DNA from: Marinococcus halophilus
Lineage (GTDB): Bacteria > Bacillota > Bacilli > Bacillales > Marinococcaceae
Length of the DNA stretch: 57,339 bases
Direction of reading: 5' to 3'
NCBI RefSeq assembly: GCF_002265875.1
Contig: NZ_NPFA01000016.1
Span: 1-57,339, forward strand
Made by a program: the position numbers and the translations under genes. Shown here piece by piece: positions 1 through 8,108 of the stretch (within the stretch, counting starts at the first letter, position 1; each line of letters begins with the position of its first letter). The notes beneath the pieces are model-generated. The model did no database searches, had not been told where the DNA came from, and worked only from the letters and a program-made list of their open reading frames with translations.

Positions 1-188
1 ATGCAGGAGGAATATGATACGGTAGACATGAGGCAGAATCCTTTCTCGATGGTGTTTTCGTCGATGTCATCGTACCGTATCAACGGGGATTCTGTCTCTT
101 TTTTATTTTTAATGGAAATAATTGTTAGCAAACCTGCAACATAAGAGGTCTTTATAATGATAATAGATAAAAAGGAGAAAATGCTGCT
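1..188 (+). other. Leader region upstream of the GH10 gene with interlocking inverted repeats and a terminator-like U tract
   Basis: Two inverted repeats interlock rather than nest. Arm A 15-24 pairs perfectly (10 bp) with 73-82. Arm B 30-41 pairs (12 bp, one G-U) with 87-98, followed at once by a T-rich run at 99-110. B/B' plus the T run looks like an intrinsic terminator, either for a gene left of the window or as an attenuator. A/A' would form a pseudoknot with it or exclude it. A TATAAT-like element lies at 153-158, but I see no good -35 for it. Frame 1 is open from 1 to 144 (47 codons) and resembles no family I recognise. Confidence 0.5.
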
Positions 189-1247
189 TTGAAGAAGGTC
201 CTTTTTATAACAGTCGGGCTTCTGGTCTTACTTTTGGCGGGGGCAGGGGGATGGTTTGTAATGAAATCAAACGCTTCGCTTGGTAAAAATGCGGAGGAGA
301 CCGGACATTATCTCGGGGCTTCGGTGCGCTGGGACCCTCTTACAGAAAACGAAAAGTACGAAAGCCTGCTCGTTGAAGAATTCAGCAGCGTTACGGTGGA
401 AAATGAGATGAAAATGGATGCTGCGCATCCAGCCCCCGAGGAATATAATTTTCAAAAAGCCGACGAGATTGTACAAGCTGCCGAACAGAATAACATGAAG
501 GTTCGCGGCCATCCGCTCGTTTGGGGAGAAGCGCTGCCGGAGTGGGTTTATGAAACGGTAGTGGATGAACAAAGTGCCAGGAAGGTGCTGAAAGACCATG
601 TACAGACCATGGCCGGCCACTACAGGGAACGTGTCAACGAATGGGACGTGGTCAACGAGGCATGGAATGATGATGGAAGCTACAGAGAAACAATCTGGTT
701 GGAGCATATCGGGCCTGAATACATTCCTCTGGCTTTCGAGTGGGCACGTGAAGCGGCTCCGGAAGCAAAGCTGTACTATAACGATTACGGTAACGAAATG
801 ACAAATGAAAAAACAGAAGCCATGTTTGCAGCTCTGAAAAGGTGGAAAGACGAAGGTGTTCCAATTGATGGTATTGGCATGCAGACTCATATAGATGCTG
901 CCGACCCGAGGTTTTCAAAGGAGAAAATGCAAAAAAACCTCCGGCGCTGGGGGGCGGAGGGCTTTGAAACAGCTGTAACGGAACTGGATGTAAAACTTCA
1001 GAACCTGGATGCTTCCCGTGAGGAACGCCTGGAGAAGCAGGCAGATATTTATGCAGATGTGACGAGCGCCTGTATGGAAGAGCCCTCCTGCAAAGGGCTT
1101 ACCGTCTGGGGTGTCGGTGATACAGAAAGCTGGGTCACGGAGCAGGAGGCAGCAAGCGGCGAGCCGCTGCTCTTTGACAGCAGCTGGAAAGCAAAGCCTG
1201 CGTACGAACGGATCAAACGCACGTTTATTTTTAATCAAATGCTATAG
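189..1247 (+). CDS. Membrane-anchored GH10 endo-beta-1,4-glycanase (xylanase family)
   Basis: Predicted glycoside hydrolase family 10, retaining enzymes that cut beta-1,4-xylan and sometimes other beta-1,4-glycans. Residues 1-25 form one hydrophobic segment after KK. I see no clear signal-peptidase site, so it is probably anchored on the outer face of the membrane. The catalytic domain fills the rest (352 aa in all): ENEMK near 71, GHPLVWG near 107, acid/base Glu157 in WDVVNEAW, NDYG near 198, nucleophile Glu265 in TELD, and a late VWGVGD near 306. The start is TTG at 189 with AAGGAG about 11 nt upstream. The next gene follows after 14 nt, so the two are probably one transcript. Family assignment is firm; the substrate is inferred only. 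Confidence 0.93.
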   Translation: MKKVLFITVGLLVLLLAGAGGWFVMKSNASLGKNAEETGHYLGASVRWDPLTENEKYESLLVEEFSSVTVENEMKMDAAHPAPEEYNFQKADEIVQAAEQNNMKVRGHPLVWGEALPEWVYETVVDEQSARKVLKDHVQTMAGHYRERVNEWDVVNEAWNDDGSYRETIWLEHIGPEYIPLAFEWAREAAPEAKLYYNDYGNEMTNEKTEAMFAALKRWKDEGVPIDGIGMQTHIDAADPRFSKEKMQKNLRRWGAEGFETAVTELDVKLQNLDASREERLEKQADIYADVTSACMEEPSCKGLTVWGVGDTESWVTEQEAASGEPLLFDSSWKAKPAYERIKRTFIFNQML

Positions 1248-1261
1248 TAGGGAGGCAGGAC

Positions 1262-3526
1262 ATGAACGACACATTCTGGTATATCATCACTGCAGAAATA
1301 ATTGTACTAATGCTGCTGTATTTTTCAGCGAAAAGATGGACTTGGTCCCGGCACATACTGCTCTCCCTTTTTCTTATCGTTAATGCTGTTTATCTTTTTT
1401 GGCGGGCGGCTGAAACGATCCCGACAATTGGTGTTATCAGCTTCATCGCCGGGATTCTTTTACTGGCTACAGAAGTAATGGGGTATTTCCAGTCAATTGT
1501 GTTTACGATTTTATCCTGGAGACCATTCAAGCGAGAACATATTCCACTCTCAGAGCTGGAAAGCCTGCCTACAGTTGATGTGTACATTGCCACATATAAT
1601 GAACCCGAAGACCTCCTGAAGCGAACCATGATTGCGTGCACAATGATGCGCTATCCTGAAGATCTGCTGAAGGTATACGTCTGTGATGACGGGAAAAGAG
1701 AATCAGTGCGCCGGCTTGCGGAAAGCTTAGGCGTGGGCTATATTTCCAGGCCCGGCAACGAGCACGCCAAGGCCGGCAACCTGAACGACGCGTTAACGAA
1801 AACTGATGGAGAAATAGTCGTCACGATGGATGCGGATATGGTACCGAAAGCCGAATTTCTGGAGCGTACCCTGGGGCAGTTTAAGGATGAAAAAGTGTCT
1901 TTCGTCCAGGCCCCGCAGGTATTTTATAACGCAGACCCTTTTCAGTATAATTTGTTTTTTGAAGACAATATTACGAATGAGCAGGACTTTTTCATGCGCA
2001 GGCTTGAAGAAGGAAAAGACCGCTTTAATGCCACTATGTACGTAGGCAGCAATGCTTTGTTCCGTAGGCAGTCACTTGAGGATATCGGCGGATTTGCGAC
2101 GGGCGTGATCACCGAAGACATGGCTACCGGCATGCTCCTTCAGACCGGGGAACAAAAGACGGTATTTGTAAATGAAACACTGGCCGTCGGTCTTGCCCCG
2201 GAAACATATGCCGACCTTTTAAAGCAGAGAGACCGTTGGTGCCGGGGTAATATTCAAGTCACCCGGAAATGGAATCCGATGAAAATAAAAGGGTTGTCCT
2301 TCATGCAGCGGCTGTTGTATATGGACGGCATCAATTATTGGTTTTTCGGCGTGTACAAAATGATTTTCCTGCTTGCGCCACTGCTATTTTTGATTTTTTC
2401 CATTTACAGTCTGAATGCAGAGTTTGAAACGCTCGTGCTTTACTGGCTGCCGGCATTTCTTTCGTCCCAGCTGGCCTTCCGGTTAATGTCCGACCAAAAA
2501 CGGACAGTTCTATGGAGTCATGTTTATGAAGTGGCAATGGCCCCGTATATGGCTATCTCGGTAATTACAGAAGCGTTTATGCGGAAAAACATCAAGTTTA
2601 ATGTCACCGCCAAAGGAATTCAAAACGACCGCCGCCAGTTTCTATGGAGGGTCAGTATTCCTTATCTGGTACTGCTTGCGCTTACTTTTATTGCCCTGGC
2701 GAGAGTGCTATTGCACTTCGTTACACCACTGACACTTTTTCAAAATGAAGACGTGCTGTATATTAACATTTTCTGGATTCTTTATAATGCGATAGCTCTT
2801 GTACTGGCCTTGATGGTTTCCGTGGAACGTCCGCGTTTTCGCGGGGCTGAACGGCACAAAGTAGAACTGAATGGCACCGTTTCTGCCGGAGGAAAAAAGC
2901 TTCCTTGTAAAGTACTGGATTTAAGCGAGACTGGGGTGCGTTTTGAAGTAGCTAACCCGGAAGCAAAGGCTTGGCTTTCACAGGAAGAGCAGTTTACGCT
3001 AAGCGCCGGGCCGATTAACGGCCTTCGCGTACACAAATTATGGGTCGGCGATCAGGCAGAAAACGCTGCAGCTGCCGGAGGCAAATTTCAAAATGTGACC
3101 CTCGAACAGTACCGGAGCTTGATTCAGGTCATGTTTTTGGAGATGACAGATATTTATACGAAGCGAATTTACGAGCGGTCATCCCTCGGCAGAGCCTTCC
3201 TGAAATTTTTCAGGGGCACGGAAAAACAGCCGGCTCAGGCAAAACGAATGGCTGTCCGGGAGCAGGTGAATATGTCTGCCACTGTAAAAGTAAACAACGT
3301 TATTCATGAAGCAGTAGTTAAGGATTACAGTATGAGCGGCTGCCGGGTACAGGTGAAAAACATTAAAAGTATTCAGCCAGGGGATATTGTCTATATTTCG
3401 GGAAGCGAAGACCATTTTCCGGATAACTATGCGCGTACCCAGTGGATCCAGCAGCGTGGCCGCAAAACATGGGTGGGAATGCAGTTTTTACAGGAAAGCA
3501 GCACTCATCAGGCATCAGCTAAATAA
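1262..3526 (+). CDS. Cellulose-synthase-like GT2 glycosyltransferase with two PilZ domains
   Basis: Processive family 2 glycosyltransferase resembling BcsA (754 aa). N-terminal membrane segments (about 6-83) come first, then the GT domain with DD at 142-143, DAD at 190-192, TED at 284-286 and QRDRW at 322-326, the full D,D,D,QxxRW set. More membrane segments follow (about 360-518). The C-terminus carries two PilZ domains, each with RxxxR and DxSxxG: R523/R527 with D553-G558, and R662/R666 with D688-G693. Cyclic-di-GMP should therefore control synthesis. No BcsB- or BcsC-like partner is adjacent; the only partner is the GH10 gene. A strong terminator follows. The polymer is unknown. Confidence 0.93.
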   Translation: MNDTFWYIITAEIIVLMLLYFSAKRWTWSRHILLSLFLIVNAVYLFWRAAETIPTIGVISFIAGILLLATEVMGYFQSIVFTILSWRPFKREHIPLSELESLPTVDVYIATYNEPEDLLKRTMIACTMMRYPEDLLKVYVCDDGKRESVRRLAESLGVGYISRPGNEHAKAGNLNDALTKTDGEIVVTMDADMVPKAEFLERTLGQFKDEKVSFVQAPQVFYNADPFQYNLFFEDNITNEQDFFMRRLEEGKDRFNATMYVGSNALFRRQSLEDIGGFATGVITEDMATGMLLQTGEQKTVFVNETLAVGLAPETYADLLKQRDRWCRGNIQVTRKWNPMKIKGLSFMQRLLYMDGINYWFFGVYKMIFLLAPLLFLIFSIYSLNAEFETLVLYWLPAFLSSQLAFRLMSDQKRTVLWSHVYEVAMAPYMAISVITEAFMRKNIKFNVTAKGIQNDRRQFLWRVSIPYLVLLALTFIALARVLLHFVTPLTLFQNEDVLYINIFWILYNAIALVLALMVSVERPRFRGAERHKVELNGTVSAGGKKLPCKVLDLSETGVRFEVANPEAKAWLSQEEQFTLSAGPINGLRVHKLWVGDQAENAAAAGGKFQNVTLEQYRSLIQVMFLEMTDIYTKRIYERSSLGRAFLKFFRGTEKQPAQAKRMAVREQVNMSATVKVNNVIHEAVVKDYSMSGCRVQVKNIKSIQPGDIVYISGSEDHFPDNYARTQWIQQRGRKTWVGMQFLQESSTHQASAK

Positions 3527-3530
3527 AGCA

Positions 3531-3577
3531 AAAGAGGAAGGCTTCCTGGCAGCAGGAGCCTTCCTCTTGTTGTTTTT
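3531..3577 (+). terminator. Intrinsic terminator of the GH10-GT2 pair
   Basis: Perfect 10-bp stem 3534-3543 / 3557-3566 followed by a T-rich run (TTGTTGTTTTTT). It closes the two-gene transcript. Confidence 0.85.
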
Positions 3578-3631
3578 TACAGTAAAGGTAAAGCATATTA
3601 AGCTTTTAGAAAGAAACGGCAACTCCCGGGG

Positions 3632-4483
3632 TTACGTTTGTTCCGGGGACTCGGAAGAAGAGGAGGAGTTTCCTCGCCGGCGGTGGTAAATAACGTTCAG
3701 TTCAGCACCGATCATTAAAATCAACCCGGTCAGGAAAAACCAAAGCATCAGAATAATAATACCGCCAAGGCTTCCGTAAGTGGCAGAGTAGTTGCCGAAG
3801 TTGCTGACATAAAAGGAAAAAGTGAGAGATATTAGCTGCCAAAGCACGGCAGAAGTAATAGCACCGGGGAGAATTTCTTTCCATTTTAACGTTTTGTTAG
3901 GAGCAAAACGATATAATACGAGAAGCACAGCTGACATCACGGTCAAAGCTACGACCCACCGCAGAATTTGAAACAGCAGCGCCGTCTGTGGTGGAAGGCT
4001 GACAGTGGCATTAATAAAATTAATAATCAGATTGCCGAATATGGGAAGAATAAGAGCGGCAGCAAGCGCAATAATCATGCCGAGCGTCAGGGCAATGGAA
4101 AGGCCGCGGACTTTAAAGAAGGAACGTGTTTCTTCGACATCATAAGCTGTGTTGGAGGCATTAATAAAGGCGTTAATACCGTTTGATGCTGACCATAAAG
4201 CGCCGATCAGACCAACAGTGAAAAGCCCGCCCCGCGGTGTTTCCACGATACTCAGAATATTTTCCTCGAGAATAGATGTCATACCGCTTGGCGCAGTATT
4301 CTGTACAAGCGTGACTACGGCCTGGGAATCAATATTAAGGAAGGGGAGGATAGTGAGTATTAAAATCATCATTGGAAAAATGGAAAGCAGGTAATAGTAG
4401 GACTGGGCAGCAGCAAGTAAAGGGAGATCGTCCTTTTTAAATTCGCCCATCAGTTCTTTAATATAAGATTTGATAGTGTTCAT
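3632..4483 (-). CDS. YihY/BrkB (UPF0761) family integral membrane protein
   Basis: Multi-pass membrane protein (283 aa) of the YihY/virulence factor BrkB family, once misnamed ribonuclease BN. The N-terminal half carries the family pattern (LLAAAQSYYYLLSIFPMM near 22-39). About six hydrophobic segments follow, with IGALWSASNGINAF near 113-126. The C-terminus is a short basic and Ser/Glu-rich tail. The molecular role of the family is not settled. It is transcribed alone, away from the DUF3219-like gene. Confidence 0.85.
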   Translation of the reverse strand: MNTIKSYIKELMGEFKKDDLPLLAAAQSYYYLLSIFPMMILILTILPFLNIDSQAVVTLVQNTAPSGMTSILEENILSIVETPRGGLFTVGLIGALWSASNGINAFINASNTAYDVEETRSFFKVRGLSIALTLGMIIALAAALILPIFGNLIINFINATVSLPPQTALLFQILRWVVALTVMSAVLLVLYRFAPNKTLKWKEILPGAITSAVLWQLISLTFSFYVSNFGNYSATYGSLGGIIILMLWFFLTGLILMIGAELNVIYHRRRGNSSSSSESPEQT

Positions 4484-4652
4484 ATGTTTATACCCCTCTC
4501 TTTGCAGCTTGGTGATATATTATATACATCCTTTCCTTACCGTACCACCAGGAGGGCGGGCTTAAACTGCCGGGAAAGCAGAAGGGGCATATTTATTGTG
4601 CATAGGGGATTGATGGATCAAAATAAAGTGGAGAATGAAAGGAGGAAAAAGA

Positions 4653-4952
4653 ATGATTTATATAGACAGCCGGGCGTTTCAGGAGGAAACGTTGCGGAGA
4701 TACGATCGTACGGAAGAAGGAAAACAACTTGTTGAATTTACGTTTCTGGTCACCCATGAGGAATACCATGATGTAACGGTACTGCTCTACGAAAACGATT
4801 TTAACGTGCAGGTTGGGGAATCAGAACCATTCCAGGCTGAAATTCTGCAGTATTCTACGGATACGGTGAACCTGTACGAGCCCGGAAGCAGGAGCCGTTA
4901 TACGCTGGCATTGATTGAAAAGCTAACCGAAGAGCCGCAGCTCTTCGGTTAG
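4653..4952 (+). CDS. DUF3219-like small protein (YkvR-like)
   Basis: Protein of 99 aa from ATG 4653, chosen because AAAGGAGG at 4638-4645 sits 7 nt upstream; an in-frame ATG at 4635 has no such site. The pattern VTHEEYHDVTVLLYE followed by YSTDTVNLYEPGS matches my memory of DUF3219 (B. subtilis YkvR), whose function is unknown. No membrane segment or signal is visible, so it is probably cytosolic. Its stop codon lies inside the terminator hairpin and overlaps the stop of the convergent sulfotransferase gene by 4 nt. Confidence 0.75.
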   Translation: MIYIDSRAFQEETLRRYDRTEEGKQLVEFTFLVTHEEYHDVTVLLYENDFNVQVGESEPFQAEILQYSTDTVNLYEPGSRSRYTLALIEKLTEEPQLFG

Positions 4953-4957
4953 CTTTT
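4918..4957. terminator. Bidirectional terminator containing both convergent stop codons
   Basis: Perfect 18-bp stem 4918-4935 / 4940-4957 with a 4-nt CGCA loop, flanked by A and T runs so that it can work in both directions. The TAG of the plus-strand gene (4950-4952) and the TAA of the minus-strand gene (4949-4951) both lie in the right arm. Confidence 0.9.
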
Positions 4958-5857
4958 AGAATAGTCCTTAATATGATAAGCTTCTGCAAGTTTTTCATTA
5001 TCCTCCTGATACTTCAGCTGCAGCACTTTTTGAAGATTTACCGGAAGGGTGTAGCGTTTATAATGAAGAGCAAAGCTGGCGTTATTTTGAAGCAGCCGAC
5101 GTGGAGACACAATGCCGATCTTTGGGATATCGGCGATGGGAATTTTTCCTTTTGGGTTCAGCGGCGTTTTAACGAAATAGTTCAGTTTGCGGGCGATTAC
5201 CGCCTGCATGACGCCATAGCTCCGGTTCAGTTTGGAGCGGTTGTATTTTGGCACGCGGTCGATGCCCATATACTGAAGCAGCTGCAAAATCTGACCGTAT
5301 TCATCATTGCGGAAATTTTCGTACTGGAGGAGATAATAATTCTCCGGGCCGAAAATCTCTTCAACCTTCTGAAGATAGTGGTAATAATGGTAATGATCCA
5401 GAATGCCGTGGTCTTCCCAATCTTTAAATAAGGTTTTGGCACTTTTGTACCCACCCTGATGAAGATATTGTACATAAAGGGAAGTTAACAGGTCAATCTG
5501 ATCCCGGACGCCGACGATAATATGGGTGTCATATGTATCTGCTGGAAACGTGCGGCGGAGGTCTTCAAGCACCTTTAGATTATTTTTTGATTTCTTTTGG
5601 GAAAACGGGCTGCCCGAAAGGCCCTCATAGGAGATAAGCACCGGCTTGTCCGGCTCCATAAACGCTTCAATGTTCGTGCGGATCGTATGAATGTTTTCAT
5701 CGTTCAGCCGTTTCAGCCGTAAATCATACAGTTCCTGATTAATTCGTTTTTTCCGTATGTATTTGATTTCCTGCTTTAGTTTAGGATATACATTCTGCTG
5801 TAGAAATGTAGTTGCTGTTTTATGAAAACCGATATGTATAAACACTTTTTTTCGCAT
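4949..5857 (-). CDS. Sulfotransferase-like protein
   Basis: Protein of 302 aa. The N-terminal motif HIGFHKTATTFLQ (8-20) is the 5'-phosphosulfate-binding loop typical of the PAPS-dependent sulfotransferase fold; similar loops occur in polysaccharide sulfotransferases. A conserved-looking GVRDQIDLLTSLYVQYLHQGGY near 122-143 matches the 3'-phosphate-binding region. No signal or membrane segment is visible, so it should act in the cytoplasm. The acceptor is unknown; an exopolysaccharide or glycolipid is possible given the GT2 gene nearby, but that is inference. It is a single gene sharing a terminator with the DUF3219-like gene. Such genes are patchy in Bacillaceae. Confidence 0.78.
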   Translation of the reverse strand: MRKKVFIHIGFHKTATTFLQQNVYPKLKQEIKYIRKKRINQELYDLRLKRLNDENIHTIRTNIEAFMEPDKPVLISYEGLSGSPFSQKKSKNNLKVLEDLRRTFPADTYDTHIIVGVRDQIDLLTSLYVQYLHQGGYKSAKTLFKDWEDHGILDHYHYYHYLQKVEEIFGPENYYLLQYENFRNDEYGQILQLLQYMGIDRVPKYNRSKLNRSYGVMQAVIARKLNYFVKTPLNPKGKIPIADIPKIGIVSPRRLLQNNASFALHYKRYTLPVNLQKVLQLKYQEDNEKLAEAYHIKDYSKS

Positions 5858-5951
5858 AGGTTCCTCCGCATAATTTGTTTAATTATTATTATCATAACGA
5901 AAAAAATGAAGCTCCGCAAAGCGTTTAGCCGAGTGAAGTGCTAATGGAAAA

Positions 5952-5983
5952 AATGAAAGCGCAGGCCCGGCCGTGCGCCTGCT
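5952..5983 (-). terminator. Terminator downstream of the LOG gene
   Basis: GC-rich hairpin with stem 5961-5966 / 5977-5982. On the minus strand it is followed by TTTCATTTTTT, and it overlaps the LOG stop codon. Confidence 0.6.
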
Positions 5984-6548
5984 ACTCGTAGGATTTCTTT
6001 TCAGCCCCGGCGCTTTCGCAAAGCTGTTGAAGAAGTTCCTTCGGAGAGGAGGAAACGATAACTTTATCGCGGTGGTCAGCGGGGAGGAACTGCTCTTGTT
6101 CCATATGATTGAAAAACTGAAGCAGATGATCGTAATAATGGTGAATATTTAAAAGGGCGCACGGTTTATGATGCAAACCTATTTGGGCCCATGTAAACAT
6201 TTCAAAAAACTCTTCGAGAGTACCGGGGCCGCCTGGAAGTGCAATGAAACCATCGGCGAGCTCTGCCATCCTGGCTTTTCGCTCATGCATCGTAGATACC
6301 GTATAAAGTTTGCTTAAAGACGGATGGGCAATTTCGCGCTCGATAAGTTTATCGGGTATGACTCCAATAACTTCACCGCCTGCTTCAAGGGCGGCATCCG
6401 CCAACCGGCCCATGGTTCCGGCATCGGAGCCACCGTAGACCAGTACACAGCCGGAGGAGGCTATCTCCCGGCCAAGAGCTTCTGCCGAGTCTTTATACAC
6501 AGGGTCGCGTCCGAGGCGGGAGCCGCAAAATACAGCAATGCTTTTCAT
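5982..6548 (-). CDS. LOG-family nucleoside 5'-monophosphate phosphoribohydrolase (TIGR00730)
   Basis: Protein of 188 aa with the LOG signature: CGS near 8, YGGSDAGTMG near 38, MHERK near 87-91 and PGGPGTLEE at 105-113. The family cleaves N-glycosidic bonds of cytokinin riboside monophosphates or AMP. Many members were wrongly called lysine decarboxylases. It is cytosolic. It resembles B. subtilis YvdD in size and motifs. It is a lone gene, divergent from yaaO. Confidence 0.9.
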   Translation of the reverse strand: MKSIAVFCGSRLGRDPVYKDSAEALGREIASSGCVLVYGGSDAGTMGRLADAALEAGGEVIGVIPDKLIEREIAHPSLSKLYTVSTMHERKARMAELADGFIALPGGPGTLEEFFEMFTWAQIGLHHKPCALLNIHHYYDHLLQFFNHMEQEQFLPADHRDKVIVSSSPKELLQQLCESAGAEKKSYE

Positions 6549-6668
6549 CGGGCATTTCTCCTTTTATATCTCAATCACTGAATAGTATAGCACGAGTAAA
6601 AAAAGAGAAAGAACAGGCAAATTTTCATGTTAAGATAAAAAGGTAGATGAAAAGGGGGCGTAAATAAC

Positions 6669-8102
6669 ATGACTTCCCAACAGGATCAGCCTATTGTACG
6701 CATGGTACAGCAGCATATTAAGGGCCAACCGGCGTCCTTTCATGTACCGGGGCATAAAAACGGCGCTGTTTTCCCAGTATCATTGCGGGAATGGGAAAGA
6801 ATACTTCCTTACGACCTTACAGAAATCACCGGACTCGATGATCTGCACGAGCCTGAAGAGGGGATTGCAGAAGCCGAGGGCCTGGCGGCGGAAGTGTTCG
6901 GAGCCGAAAAAACCTGGTTTTTAATTAACGGGTCTACAACGGGAAATCTTGCGATGGTGCTGGCCGCTTTTTCCCCGGGAGAGCAGGTGCTCGTGCAGCG
7001 TGACGCGCATAAATCAGTAATGAACGCATTAAAGCTTGCCGGTGTGCGAGCAGTATTTGCGCGCCCGGAAATAGACGAACGCACCCAGATGCCCATCGGT
7101 ATTTCCCGGGAAATATTAGTGGAGGCATGGGATCGTTACCCGGAGCTAAAAGGGCTGATTATCACCTCCCCCTCGTATGAGGGATGGAGCAGTGATATTG
7201 CCTCCCTTGCAGAGTTTGTGCACCAGAAGGAGGGGGTGCTGCTGGTGGACGAAGCCCACGGAGCCCACTTTGCAGCAAGTCCGCTGTTCCCAAAGGGAGC
7301 TCTTGCCCAGGGGGCAGATGTGGTCGTCCAGTCCGCGCATAAAATGCTTCCGGCTCTTACCATGAGCGCGTATCTGCATGTCTCCGGCGCCCGCGTCTCC
7401 CGCGAACGTTTATCGCATTATTTGCGAGTACTGCAATCGAGCAGCCCCTCTTACCTGCTGCTTGCTTCCCTCGACGCTGCCCGTCATTACGTACATACGA
7501 TACAGCATCAGGGCTGGAACGCTGAACAGCTTTCGTTTCAAAAGCAGCAGCTCGAAGCAGCCATTGGCCGCAGACTGATACAGCCGCCGGATGCTGTAGC
7601 CGCTGACCCACTAAAATGGGTGATACCAGTGCCTCCAGGATACACGGGATGGGAAGTGCAGCAGGCTCTCGAGCAAGAGCATATCTATTCCGAGCTGGCC
7701 GGAAGCAGTTATGTGCTCTGGACACTCCCTTTAACCAACGCTGACATTAATTTCCCCTGGCAGGCTGTTAAAAGGGTGTGGGAAGGACTTGAACGCCGGC
7801 CGGAACATCGGAACCAGGCTTCTTCTATGCTTGCATTATTTCCGCGGTTTTCCGAAGGAGTACGGGAAGAAAAGCGAGGTGAAGAAGAGTGGGTGAGGCT
7901 TGAAAACGCAGAGGGAAGAATCGCCGCAGCGCCGCTGATCCCCTATCCTCCGGGCATTCCTCTTTGGCTTGAGGGTGAAAGCTTGAAGGCGGAGAGAATC
8001 CGATATGTCCGTAATCGTTTGGAGGGCGGAGGACGCCTGCAGGGTGGCAGGAAAGAAGAAAATCGTTTTTTTGTAAAAGTGAAAATGACGAAGAAAGGAT
8101 AG
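6669..8102 (+). CDS. yaaO: Orn/Lys/Arg decarboxylase-family PLP enzyme YaaO
   Basis: Fold-type I PLP protein (477 aa) of the Orn/Lys/Arg decarboxylase family. It has FHVPGHKNG near 24, the PLP-nitrogen Asp194 in DEAHGAH, and the Schiff-base Lys225 in SAHKMLPALT. Its position just upstream of tmk is that of yaaO in B. subtilis. The substrate is not known from sequence. AAAGGGGGCG precedes the ATG. It is 6 nt from tmk, so the two are co-transcribed. Confidence 0.92.
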   Translation: MTSQQDQPIVRMVQQHIKGQPASFHVPGHKNGAVFPVSLREWERILPYDLTEITGLDDLHEPEEGIAEAEGLAAEVFGAEKTWFLINGSTTGNLAMVLAAFSPGEQVLVQRDAHKSVMNALKLAGVRAVFARPEIDERTQMPIGISREILVEAWDRYPELKGLIITSPSYEGWSSDIASLAEFVHQKEGVLLVDEAHGAHFAASPLFPKGALAQGADVVVQSAHKMLPALTMSAYLHVSGARVSRERLSHYLRVLQSSSPSYLLLASLDAARHYVHTIQHQGWNAEQLSFQKQQLEAAIGRRLIQPPDAVAADPLKWVIPVPPGYTGWEVQQALEQEHIYSELAGSSYVLWTLPLTNADINFPWQAVKRVWEGLERRPEHRNQASSMLALFPRFSEGVREEKRGEEEWVRLENAEGRIAAAPLIPYPPGIPLWLEGESLKAERIRYVRNRLEGGGRLQGGRKEENRFFVKVKMTKKG

Positions 8103-8108
8103 AGTTAT

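Noticed and set aside
1-144. Frame-1 open frame of 47 codons beginning with ATG at base 1
   Set aside because: It overlaps strong RNA structure, has no visible start signal inside the window and no recognisable family. It might be the tail of an upstream gene, but cannot be supported.
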